Below, piece after piece: positions 1 through 6,312 of a DNA stretch of 6,312 nt. Within the stretch, counting starts at the first letter, position 1, and every line of letters begins with the position of its first letter. The notes under the pieces are model-generated. The model saw only the letters and a list, made by a program, of their open reading frames with translations, was not told the origin of the DNA and did no database searches. The stretch covers positions 1 through 6,312 of the forward strand of contig NVTG01000078.1 of the NCBI GenBank assembly GCA_002401495.1, written 5' to 3'. Source of the stretch: Candidatus Kaiserbacteria bacterium. Its GTDB lineage: Bacteria; Patescibacteria; Paceibacteria; UBA9973; UBA2100. Made by a program: the position numbers and the translations under genes.

Positions 1-2
1 AA

Positions 3-2750
3 AAGATAATTGATTCTCAATCTATCAAAATACAATCATTGGAAAAAGAAAAAGAAGCAGAAATTGGCGAAAGAAATCGTCAAATAAAAGCATTGCAAAT
101 GCAGGTCAATTCAAGAGAACAAATAATTGCCGATTTAGAACGTGCTCGTAAGCAAACAATACAACAAGCACAAAATTCCAGTTCAAATATTAATACTCAG
201 GTTACAAAATTACAAAATCAGGTACAGAAAGTTCAACAGGAACGCGAACAGACAATCTCACGATTACAAAATGAAATAAATACACTCCGAGAAAAAACAA
301 ATTCATTTACTTCCGAAATAAAAAACAAAAACAATGAGATTTCAAAAATGTCAAATGTAATTAATCGCGAAAAACAGCAACTCGAATCTCGTTTTAATGC
401 CGAACTTACTCACAAACAACAAGAAATAGAAACCCTCAATGTACAAATGAAAACAATTGAACAACAACTAAATCAAACACGTACAAAACTTTCAGCGATA
501 CCAGTATCAATTCCATCTGAAAATAACAATATTCAGATGTCTGGGCTACAACAACAACTTCAAAATAAAAAAAAAGAAATTATTGTGCTTCAAAAACAAG
601 TCTCTGAACATCCAAGAGAAATTCAAATAGCCGAACAAAAAATCCAACGACTTGAAGCCAATATTTTATCCCTTGAACGCGAATCTAAAACTGCGTCTGG
701 ATTTGCACAAAATGCTGCAGAATTTCAACAAACTATAAATCAATTGGAACGCCAGGTTACCGAGTTTCAACAACAAGCTGCAAATAGATTACAAAATATT
801 TCATCTTCTGAAACAGAAATGAAAAAATTACAAACACAAATCAACAATTTGAAAATTGAAAAAAATACAAAAGATCAAGAAATTTTATCTTTGAAAACAA
901 GATTGGATTCGGAAACAAAAAAACTACAATCGCAAATACTAATTGAAGAAAAAGAAGTGGAAACATTAAATAATCGTATTTCTGAAATTCAACGTGCTGT
1001 AAGCTCTGGAAATGTTCCAAATCTTTCAGATGATTTACGTCGAGCAGAAAATATACTTGGTCAAACTCAAAATTCTGTTTTGAATCTTCAATCGAAACTC
1101 GAAATCAAGACAAAGGCTTTGGAAAATCTTGAAGATGCAAATTCGAGAATTCAGAATGAATTCAAAAAGCAGATTTTAAAAAAAGACACAGATATTCAAC
1201 ACTTGAATAAAATGATTACCGAAATGAATGCTGCAAATTTGTCTGATAAAAAACAAGAGAAACAGGCTGCAAAAATTCTTGAAACGAATGAAATAAATAT
1301 CATTCAAAAATTAAATCAAGAAATTAATATTCTCAAAAATCAGATAAAGGAACAAAGAACAACAGAAAATAAAGAAGAAAATGCAGTCGCAAAAAAAGAA
1401 AAAGAAATACAGCAATTGAAATCCGAGATTCAACGTCTCAATGGCAAAGATCAAGAAACAAATAACAAAATTTCTGAAAAAAGCAATGAAATTAATACTC
1501 TACGTTTACAAGTTCAAACATCTGGAAAACAACAAGAGTTGATTGTTAGAATTAAACAATTGGAAATAATTCTTTCTGAAAAAGAAAAACAAATATCTGA
1601 ATTGGAAAATGAATTTGAAAAGGTTCAAGAAGTAGTTCGTTCTGGAACAGTTCCTGTCGCTTCTTCAAATCCACAAAGTGTAAATTCGAATCTACTGATT
1701 CTACAAAAACAAATAAATGAAAAAAATTCAAAAATTCGTCAGCTTGAAGAGGCTGCAAAAACAGTTTTAAAGGCTGGAGAAACACAGGTTCGCATTACAA
1801 ACGATAAAGCAACACAACTTCAAAAAGAATTGGAACACCAGGATAGAAAAGCCCAACAACAAATAGAAACAGGTACAAAAAAAATTAATCAAATGAATGC
1901 TGAAATGTCGGGAATCAAACAACAATTGGAAAGTGTGTTGAAAACCGTAGAAAGAGAAAAAGCAAATACTCAAGAAAAAATAGCAATTAAAAATACACGT
2001 ATCCAAGCACTTGAAGAAGATGTAAAAAAACTTTCGGAAATAAAACCAGGCCAAATTGTTGAAACTGGTATTGACAAAAAAATTGTTGAACAGAAAGATG
2101 CTTTGATTTCTAATCTTGAAAGACAACTGCGTGAAAAAGAAAAAAATGTTTCAGATGCAAAATCGGAATTGGCAAAATTGAATCAACAAATGAAAGATGA
2201 AATTATACGATTTGAGAAAGAGATTTCAGAAAAAGAAGAACAAATTCAAAGATTTCAAAAGGCAACCACACGTTTAATCGAATTGGAAGCCCGAGTCAAT
2301 GCACAATTGAAAACAATTGAAATGCGAAACAAAGAAAAACAAGAACAACTTATTACAATCGAAACATTAAATGTGGAATTAAAACAATTGAGAGAAGGTG
2401 CTAAAACTGCTAATCAACTCCAAGGATCAATTGATAAAATGTCTAAAGATTTAAAAACAGAAAAAAGCAAGACAAAGGATCTTCAGATGGAATTGAAGCG
2501 AGTGCGTGATTCCACAAGCGACGAAATCGAAAAACGCTCCCGTGAAGCATTGGAACGTATTCGCAAACTCGAAATGGAAAAAAAAGCAGCAGAGGAATCT
2601 GCATTGGCAGAAGAAAAACTCAAAGAAGAAGAAGAAAAAGCACTTGGTATGTGTGAGAAAGAATTGGAAATTCTTCAGAAAGAAATTCGTGAATTATCCG
2701 AGTTAGAAAAGGGAACAAGAAACACAATTCAGAATCTAACCAAAATTATT
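3..2750 (+). other. Long coiled-coil region of the kinesin-like protein
   Basis: About 915 residues are dominated by Gln, Glu, Lys, Asn and regularly spaced Leu/Ile, as in heptad-repeat rods such as myosin tails, SMC arms and kinesin stalks. The rod is broken at a few Pro/Gly-containing points: Pro codons at 501 and 513, 612, 1017 (SGNVP), 1653 and 1671 (SGTVP), and 2046 (KPGQ). These probably act as hinges. The last stretch (about 2540-2710) is very rich in Glu and Lys. The region probably drives dimerisation and holds the motor at a distance from a partner or cargo. The low-complexity composition means similarity searches with this part will hit many unrelated coiled coils. No catalytic domain is recognisable here. 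Confidence 0.85.
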
Positions 2751-5327
2751 AATCGGGGCGGATTAGATAATGTGAGAAATAGTACTGTGCGCAAACGTGT
2801 AAGCAGTAAAAACAAATATGTGGCAGAAAGAAAATCATTGGATTCATTCAGAGAAATTGCAGTAAAGACAAATAATCTGAAAAGTCCAGAAAGTTGCAAT
2901 GATATTGTTTCAATCCTTAAAACCGTTCGCCAAAATAAAAAGGAAATTCAAGATATTGCACGCGATGTTCAAAATGATTGGGAAGATGTTCGGGGTATTG
3001 GTCGTGTATATTTACGAATGAAAGGTGAAACACCTGAAACAAATTCAAAAGAAAAATATGTAAAAGCAGACGGAAGAGAAATTGTTATTCGCGACGTTGG
3101 ACGTTGTAATGTTCGCGAAGAAATCGGTGGAGATAGATTTGGTCCATTTACTGGTGTATTCAATGAAACAACATCAAACAAAATAATTTTCGACAATGAA
3201 ATTGCAGATACCATTAAAAATATTTCAACTGGATACAGAATCGTTATATTTACATATGGACAAACTTCAGCTGGTAAATGCCAAGCCAGGGATACTCCTG
3301 TCTTTATGGCCAATGGAACTATCAAAATGGTTCAAAATATTCATACAGGAGAAGAAATAATGGGAGACGATTCGGCTCCTCGAAAAATCTTATCGACCAC
3401 AATTGGAAATGGGGAAATGTTTGAAATTTCAGGAAAATACAAAGAAGATAGATATACTGTCAACAGTGATCACATTTTATGTCTTTACAATGGGAATAAT
3501 TTAATCCGCGATCGTCCAGAACGTCATTCGTTCCAAGTAACTGTTTACGATGTGTCTAAAAATGATACTCTCGATGAAGGGTCTACATTCAAACAATATA
3601 GTAAATCGTTCTCGTATGGCAACAGAGATAAAGAAAAAGTGCAACATGAAGCATATAATTTCTTCAAAGAAACAAATAGGGGAGAAAGAAAAGTAACTAT
3701 ATCCGTGAAGAACTATTTGAAACTTCCTGTTAATTTCAGAAAGAATCTAAAAGGATACAGAACAGAATTGCAATTTCCTGAAAAGAAAATTGAAATAGAT
3801 CCATATATTCTTGGCGTATGGTTGGGAGATGGAACTTCAACAACATCTGCAGTTACAAAACAAGATTCGGCGATTTTAAAATATCTTGCTGAAAATCTTC
3901 CAGAGATTGGTTGTTACTTGTCATTTCAACAATCTTCAGACTATGCATACAGAATTAATACAACAGAATCAAAAAATGCATTTATGACTTTTTTGAAAAA
4001 AAACAATTTAATTGGAAACAAACATATTCCAGAGATTTACAAATTGAATTCAAGAGGAAACAGATTAAAATTGCTTGCAGGATTAATTGATACAGATGGA
4101 AATTATAACAAAAAATTCACTTTTGAAATTATTCAAAAATCCAACAATCTTTCAGAAGATATTGTGTTTTTGGCAAAGAGTCTTGGTTTCGAAGTGTACA
4201 CACGCAAGGTTAATAAATCTTGTATGGTAAATGGAGAAAAATTCACAGGTGAATATAATCGAATTTCAATTGGTGGAGATAATCTCTATGAGATACCAAT
4301 ATTGTGTCCGAGAAAACAAATTACACAACAAGAAACAAACAACAGATCAAGTCTTCGTCAGGGAATCTTTAATACATATAGGATAAATGTAGAATCTGTT
4401 GGCAACGATGATTATTATGGATTTATGACAGATGGAAATCACAAATATGTTCTTGGTAATTTTATTGTTACTCACAATTCATTTACCTTGCTTGGTAGTG
4501 GGGCTCAGAACAAGGGTATTGCACAACGTTCTCTGGATGTTCTTGTGAAATTGGCAAATGCTGGTGCAGTTGAACAAATAGATATTTCTGCACGTCAAAT
4601 TTATAAAATGGCATTGTATGATGTATTCAAAACTAATAAACTTGATGCTGTACGTGGTTCCAAACCTACAAGAGAACAAAAAATCTTTAATTTAGGCGAT
4701 GCAGCCAAATTACGATCAGCAAAAGATATATCAACAGTAATTCGAATTTTTCAGGCTGGAGACACATCTGTTTCGCTACAAAACAGTTTTGCAAAACAAT
4801 TCAGAACTATTCAAGCACGCAGACCAACACGTCAAACAGATGCAAATCCTGAAAGTTCCCGTAGTCACTTGTTTGTAACTTTGACAATCACATTTACTGA
4901 TAAATTAGCAAAACAAATTGGCCGAAAAACAACACAACTGACATTTGTTGATGTTGCAGGAAACGAACAATTTGCAGCCGCAACAAGTCAATCACTCGAA
5001 GAAGGACGCGCTATCAATACAACACTGAAAGTAATGATAGATTCACTAACTGCGTATGCAGAAGGCAAAGACATCAATCCTGGGCAAGCCCGCATAATGA
5101 GTGACTTGGTAAAAGATGTAATTGATTTCAACGAGACAAAATTGTTGACAAAGGTAATCATGTTCCTGAATATTCACACATTCTTTATGAAAGAATCGGG
5201 AACTTCTAGACAAATTGAAACAAAGGAAAATGTCAATAATCGCATTTGCACCACAACAGCAGACACACTTAATATCGGCCAAATTTTGATGAGTCTGGAT
5301 CAAAAGGCTCGCCCACGAATCACTTGA
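3..5327 (+). CDS. Kinesin-like protein with long coiled coil, C-terminal motor and P-loop intein (5' partial)
   Basis: A single reading frame encodes at least 1774 residues, or 1374 after intein removal. It is open to the left edge. The codons before base 39 are all sense with no ATG, so the TTG at 39 is not a credible start and the true start lies upstream. The frame ends with TGA at 5325-5327, followed in frame by TAG. Order of parts: coiled coil, basic linker/neck, kinesin motor interrupted by an intein. Motor motifs seen: P-loop GQTSAGK/S across the intein, switch I NPESSRSH (4845-4868), switch II DVAGNE (4950-4967), and the following GRAINTTL (5004-5027). A motor behind a coiled coil is the kinesin-14 arrangement, and such proteins move along or cross-link microtubules using ATP. 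Family membership is clear from the three nucleotide-site motifs; subfamily and cargo are not. The tubulin-binding parts are divergent, so microtubule motility is inferred only. Codon use looks uniform along the gene. Confidence 0.9.
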   Translation, partial: KIIDSQSIKIQSLEKEKEAEIGERNRQIKALQMQVNSREQIIADLERARKQTIQQAQNSSSNINTQVTKLQNQVQKVQQEREQTISRLQNEINTLREKTNSFTSEIKNKNNEISKMSNVINREKQQLESRFNAELTHKQQEIETLNVQMKTIEQQLNQTRTKLSAIPVSIPSENNNIQMSGLQQQLQNKKKEIIVLQKQVSEHPREIQIAEQKIQRLEANILSLERESKTASGFAQNAAEFQQTINQLERQVTEFQQQAANRLQNISSSETEMKKLQTQINNLKIEKNTKDQEILSLKTRLDSETKKLQSQILIEEKEVETLNNRISEIQRAVSSGNVPNLSDDLRRAENILGQTQNSVLNLQSKLEIKTKALENLEDANSRIQNEFKKQILKKDTDIQHLNKMITEMNAANLSDKKQEKQAAKILETNEINIIQKLNQEINILKNQIKEQRTTENKEENAVAKKEKEIQQLKSEIQRLNGKDQETNNKISEKSNEINTLRLQVQTSGKQQELIVRIKQLEIILSEKEKQISELENEFEKVQEVVRSGTVPVASSNPQSVNSNLLILQKQINEKNSKIRQLEEAAKTVLKAGETQVRITNDKATQLQKELEHQDRKAQQQIETGTKKINQMNAEMSGIKQQLESVLKTVEREKANTQEKIAIKNTRIQALEEDVKKLSEIKPGQIVETGIDKKIVEQKDALISNLERQLREKEKNVSDAKSELAKLNQQMKDEIIRFEKEISEKEEQIQRFQKATTRLIELEARVNAQLKTIEMRNKEKQEQLITIETLNVELKQLREGAKTANQLQGSIDKMSKDLKTEKSKTKDLQMELKRVRDSTSDEIEKRSREALERIRKLEMEKKAAEESALAEEKLKEEEEKALGMCEKELEILQKEIRELSELEKGTRNTIQNLTKIINRGGLDNVRNSTVRKRVSSKNKYVAERKSLDSFREIAVKTNNLKSPESCNDIVSILKTVRQNKKEIQDIARDVQNDWEDVRGIGRVYLRMKGETPETNSKEKYVKADGREIVIRDVGRCNVREEIGGDRFGPFTGVFNETTSNKIIFDNEIADTIKNISTGYRIVIFTYGQTSAGKCQARDTPVFMANGTIKMVQNIHTGEEIMGDDSAPRKILSTTIGNGEMFEISGKYKEDRYTVNSDHILCLYNGNNLIRDRPERHSFQVTVYDVSKNDTLDEGSTFKQYSKSFSYGNRDKEKVQHEAYNFFKETNRGERKVTISVKNYLKLPVNFRKNLKGYRTELQFPEKKIEIDPYILGVWLGDGTSTTSAVTKQDSAILKYLAENLPEIGCYLSFQQSSDYAYRINTTESKNAFMTFLKKNNLIGNKHIPEIYKLNSRGNRLKLLAGLIDTDGNYNKKFTFEIIQKSNNLSEDIVFLAKSLGFEVYTRKVNKSCMVNGEKFTGEYNRISIGGDNLYEIPILCPRKQITQQETNNRSSLRQGIFNTYRINVESVGNDDYYGFMTDGNHKYVLGNFIVTHNSFTLLGSGAQNKGIAQRSLDVLVKLANAGAVEQIDISARQIYKMALYDVFKTNKLDAVRGSKPTREQKIFNLGDAAKLRSAKDISTVIRIFQAGDTSVSLQNSFAKQFRTIQARRPTRQTDANPESSRSHLFVTLTITFTDKLAKQIGRKTTQLTFVDVAGNEQFAAATSQSLEEGRAINTTLKVMIDSLTAYAEGKDINPGQARIMSDLVKDVIDFNETKLLTKVIMFLNIHTFFMKESGTSRQIETKENVNNRICTTTADTLNIGQILMSLDQKARPRIT
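2751..2993 (+). other. Basic linker and neck-like helix before the motor
   Basis: After the helix breaker NRGG (from 2751) come roughly 80 residues that are less repetitive. A basic stretch with RKRVSSKNK is followed by a likely amphipathic helix ending in NDWEDV, directly before the first motor strand GRVYLRM (3000-3020). In C-terminal-motor kinesins a neck helix occupies this place and helps set directionality. Here the assignment rests on position and helical character only. The basic patch could help bind an acidic partner such as the tubulin tail or nucleic acid, but that is a guess. Confidence 0.5.
2994..3278 (+). other. Kinesin motor domain, N-terminal part (N-extein)
   Basis: These 95 residues match the start of a kinesin motor. 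GRVYLRM is where family members have a strand like RVFCRVRP, although the conserved Arg-Pro is lost. FGPFTGVFNETTSNKIIF resembles the FDxVF...TQ..VF segment. YRIVIFTYGQTSAGK (3237-3278) matches the strand and P-loop usually read as NxxIFAYGQTxSGKT. The Lys codon at 3276-3278 is the last extein codon before the intein. Together with 4479-5324 this gives about 377 motor residues, slightly more than a typical kinesin head. Confidence 0.88.
3279..4478 (+). mobile_element. Intein with LAGLIDADG homing endonuclease, in the kinesin P-loop
   Basis: This is an in-frame insertion of exactly 400 codons, from Cys1 (TGC at 3279) to Asn400 (AAT at 4476), followed by Ser as the +1 residue. Block A: CQARDTPVFMANG. 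Block B: VNSDHILCL, with Asn62 and His65 in place of the usual TxxH. Endonuclease block C: ILGVWLGDG (3807-3833, acidic residue Asp184). Block E: LLAGLIDTDG (4071-4100, Asp273). Block F: YYGFMTDGNHKYVL, with Asp385. Block G: FIVTHN, with the penultimate His399. All residues needed for standard class 1 splicing appear present. The stretch before block C (VKNYLKLPVNFRKNLKGYR) is, from memory, of a kind common in giant-virus inteins. The protein should excise itself and join GQTSAGK to SFTLLG. Removing it restores a normal P-loop, so an intron or a random insertion does not fit. Confidence 0.95.
3807..4190 (+). other. LAGLIDADG (DOD) homing endonuclease core of the intein
   Basis: Two LAGLIDADG motifs lie 89 residues apart, the spacing of a single-chain two-motif endonuclease: LGVWLGDG and LAGLIDTDG. 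The acidic metal-binding residue is kept in each (Asp184 and Asp273 of the intein), so cleavage activity is plausible. After the second motif, FTFEIIQKSNNLSEDIVFLAKSLGFEV is the usual helix-rich continuation of this family. The enzyme would cut an intein-free allele at the P-loop codons and spread the intein by repair copying. The outer limits given are approximate. Confidence 0.88.
4479..5324 (+). other. Kinesin motor domain, C-terminal part (C-extein)
   Basis: About 282 residues complete the motor. SFTLLGSG follows the P-loop as TYTMLG does in other kinesins, and GIAQRSLDVL parallels GIIPRALxxLF. QIYKMALYDVF parallels EIYNEKIYDLL, with the IYNE motif lost. RPTRQTDANPESSRSH (4821-4868) matches the RxxAxTxxNxxSSRSH switch I region very well. 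TFVDVAGNE (4941-4967) is switch II, with Val and Asn for the usual Leu and Ser of DLAGSE. INTTL (5013-5027) matches INxSL. The loop 12/helix 5 signature HIPYRxSKLTxLL is reduced to a poor match (PGQARIMSDLV, 5079-5111). KVIMFLNI and TADTLNIGQIL correspond to the last strand and helix 6. The protein ends about a dozen residues later, with no tail after the motor. Confidence 0.87.
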
Positions 5328-5366
5328 TAGGATTTAAAATTTATTTAAAACTTCGAATAATTTTTT
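5328..5366 (+). other. Short AT-rich intergenic gap with presumed promoter of the kinase gene
   Basis: Thirty-nine bases separate the two genes, and only five are G or C. The gap begins with TAG, an in-frame backup stop for the kinesin gene. It contains TTTAAAATTTATTTAAA, which could form only a weak AT hairpin, and ends in a run of six T directly before the ATG. The mimivirus early-promoter box AAAATTGA is absent. Such AT-only stretches would suit a late-type giant-virus promoter or 3' end signal, but no defined element can be named. There is no Shine-Dalgarno-like sequence. Confidence 0.35.
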
Positions 5367-6312
5367 ATGCGTATTTCTAATCGTTATAAAAAATTTACAT
5401 TAGATAAAGAAATGAAAAGGGGTATGCTTTTAAAAGCACAAGCAAAGAAAAACAAGATGAAGAAGAGACAAAATATTAAATTTGTTGAAACCCCAATAAA
5501 TAAAAAAAATCACCAAGCAAATTCAATGGATTCAGATGATGAAGGCAAAGTATCAAAAGGAATGGTTGGGATGCTATTCAAATATAGATATTTTGTTCTG
5601 AAATATTTGGGGGCTGGTGCATTTTCAAAAATATGGCTTGTTTATGATATCATCGATGATCGGTATGTTGCTATGAAAGTACAGTTTCCAGATGATTACG
5701 ACGATGCAATCAAAGAGAATGCAGTCATGATGACGCTCGGAAATAACAAATACTGTATGCAACTTCACGATACATTCGACCAATTATTCGAAGGAAAAAA
5801 ATTCTTCTGTTTTATCTTTGAACTTCTTGGCCCCGATCTTTATAGATTGACAGAAAACAAAAACCCAATTCCTTTACATGCAATCAAACAGATTACGTAT
5901 GAAATACTAAAAGGTTTAGAATATATTCATTCTCGTGGATATATCCATACAGATTTAAAACCAGAAAATATTTTACTTATAAATTATTCTCCAAAAATTC
6001 AAGGAATCGTTGATTGGTTCAATTCAATGTCTCCACATAAATTGTATTCGGATATCAAAAACAACCTTCGCCCTGTAAATATAGATCAATACAGCAAAGA
6101 AAAAAGAAAAAAAGAAAATTCCAAGCTTAGAATGAAAACCGCAAAAGCATTTCAAAATGCATTGTTCAATTCCGTTATTGAAAAAATATCAGAAGATTGG
6201 GATTTAAATACTTCTGAAAATGAGAATACTTCTGAAAATGAGAATACTTCTGAAAATGAGAATACTTCTGAAAATGAGAATACTTCTGAAAATGAGAATA
6301 CAAATGGTAGCG
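5367..6312 (+). CDS. SRPK-like serine/threonine protein kinase (3' partial)
   Basis: ATG at 5367 is the first start after an in-frame TAA (5358-5360). The frame stays open for 315 codons to the right edge. Residues 1-50 are Lys/Arg-rich and probably disordered. The kinase domain starts near FKYRYFVLKYLGAGAFSKIWLVYD: glycine loop G82/G84, the Trp shared with the SR-protein kinase group, ATP-binding Lys104 in VAMKV and probable helix-C Glu117. YIHSRGYIHTDLKPENILL carries catalytic Asp196 and Asn201. HTDLKPEN with Thr instead of Arg, and a long insert straight after this loop, are features of SRPK kinases, where a spacer splits subdomains VI and VII. The expected DFG, APE and the rest of the C-lobe lie beyond the window, so activity cannot be judged. 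SRPKs phosphorylate Ser in Arg/Ser-rich proteins; the target here is unknown. Dual-specificity CLK/DYRK-type kinases are the main alternative. Confidence 0.88.
   Translation, partial: MRISNRYKKFTLDKEMKRGMLLKAQAKKNKMKKRQNIKFVETPINKKNHQANSMDSDDEGKVSKGMVGMLFKYRYFVLKYLGAGAFSKIWLVYDIIDDRYVAMKVQFPDDYDDAIKENAVMMTLGNNKYCMQLHDTFDQLFEGKKFFCFIFELLGPDLYRLTENKNPIPLHAIKQITYEILKGLEYIHSRGYIHTDLKPENILLINYSPKIQGIVDWFNSMSPHKLYSDIKNNLRPVNIDQYSKEKRKKENSKLRMKTAKAFQNALFNSVIEKISEDWDLNTSENENTSENENTSENENTSENENTSENENTNGS
6207..6301 (+). repeat. Five perfect 18-base tandem repeats in the kinase spacer
   Basis: The unit AATACTTCTGAAAATGAG occurs five times without a mismatch (6207, 6225, 6243, 6261, 6279), then a partial copy begins at 6297 and diverges after AATAC. 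It is in frame and encodes Asn-Thr-Ser-Glu-Asn-Glu, so copy-number changes would not shift the frame. The encoded stretch is acidic and surely disordered, and lies in the insert after the catalytic loop. Each Ser has Glu at +3, fitting the casein kinase 2 consensus. Perfect identity points to recent expansion by slippage. Confidence 0.95.

Noticed and set aside
39..41. TTG as the start codon of the kinesin-like gene.
   Set aside because: The frame is open with ordinary coiled-coil-like codons back to base 3, and eukaryotic-type systems rarely start at TTG. The gene is cut by the window edge.
1552..2126. Two minus-strand frames (1552-1785 and 1767-2126) rich in Phe, Leu and Cys.
   Set aside because: They are the antisense image of Lys/Glu/Gln-rich coiled-coil codons. 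The hydrophobic look is an artefact and there is no membrane-protein logic.
2506..2706. A plus-strand frame of 66 codons overlapping the kinesin gene.
   Set aside because: It is a shifted reading of the Glu/Lys-rich stretch, giving poly-Lys. It has no domain and the overlapping main frame clearly codes.
2969..3325. Minus-strand frame across the motor and intein start.
   Set aside because: It is antisense to well-supported motor and intein sequence and has no recognisable motif.
3786..3793. AAAATTGA, the mimivirus early-promoter box, also present at 852-859 and in similar form elsewhere.
   Set aside because: All copies lie inside coding sequence encoding Lys/Ile/Glu-type residues and are expected by chance in such AT-rich DNA. 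None stands before a gene start.
3279..4478. A group I or spliceosomal intron encoding a homing endonuclease.
   Set aside because: The insertion is in frame throughout, begins with Cys, ends with His-Asn before Ser, and carries protein-splicing blocks A, B, F and G. That defines an intein.
4479..5303. Minus-strand frames at 4479-4679 and 5046-5303.
   Set aside because: They are antisense to conserved kinesin motor codons. The Cys-rich look of the second comes from reverse reading of ACA/GCA codons and shows no zinc-finger spacing.
5335..5352. Hairpin transcription terminator in the intergenic gap.
   Set aside because: Only TTTAAA self-pairing of AT bases is possible. It is too weak to call a terminator or a mimivirus-type 3' hairpin.

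Overview
The window is AT-rich and holds two tightly packed genes on the + strand, both cut by the window edges. Together they suggest a giant virus of eukaryotes (Nucleocytoviricota, most likely a mimivirus-like Imitervirales member). The clues are intron-free genes 39 bases apart, no bacterial ribosome-binding site, two eukaryotic-type proteins (a kinesin motor and an SRPK-like protein kinase), and an intein whose internal sequence resembles those of giant-virus proteins. A protist nuclear origin is not excluded, and no virus hallmark gene is present.

Layout. Bases 3-5327 are one continuous reading frame, open at the left edge, of at least 1774 residues. It has four parts: (1) at least about 915 residues of Gln/Glu/Lys/Asn-rich coiled coil (3-2750); (2) a basic linker and neck-like helix (2751-2993); (3) a kinesin-type motor domain split into 2994-3278 and 4479-5324; (4) a 400-residue intein (3279-4478) sitting exactly inside the motor's Walker A P-loop, between the Lys and Ser of GQTSAGK/S. 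The intein has all its splicing blocks and both LAGLIDADG endonuclease motifs. Splicing would leave a protein of at least 1374 residues with a C-terminal motor, the arrangement of kinesin-14.

After tandem stops (TGA TAG) and a 39-base AT-rich gap, bases 5367-6312 encode the first 315 residues of a Ser/Thr protein kinase resembling SR-protein kinases. The glycine loop, ATP Lys, candidate helix-C Glu and HTDLKPEN catalytic loop are present. The window ends in a spacer containing five perfect 18-base repeats, before the expected DFG motif.

The main point of interest is the intein inside a kinesin P-loop. The precursor cannot have an intact nucleotide-binding loop until the intein is removed, and the intein's +1 nucleophile is the Ser that coordinates Mg-ATP. 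The motor's ATPase switches are kept, while the usual microtubule-binding loop 12 signature has largely been lost.
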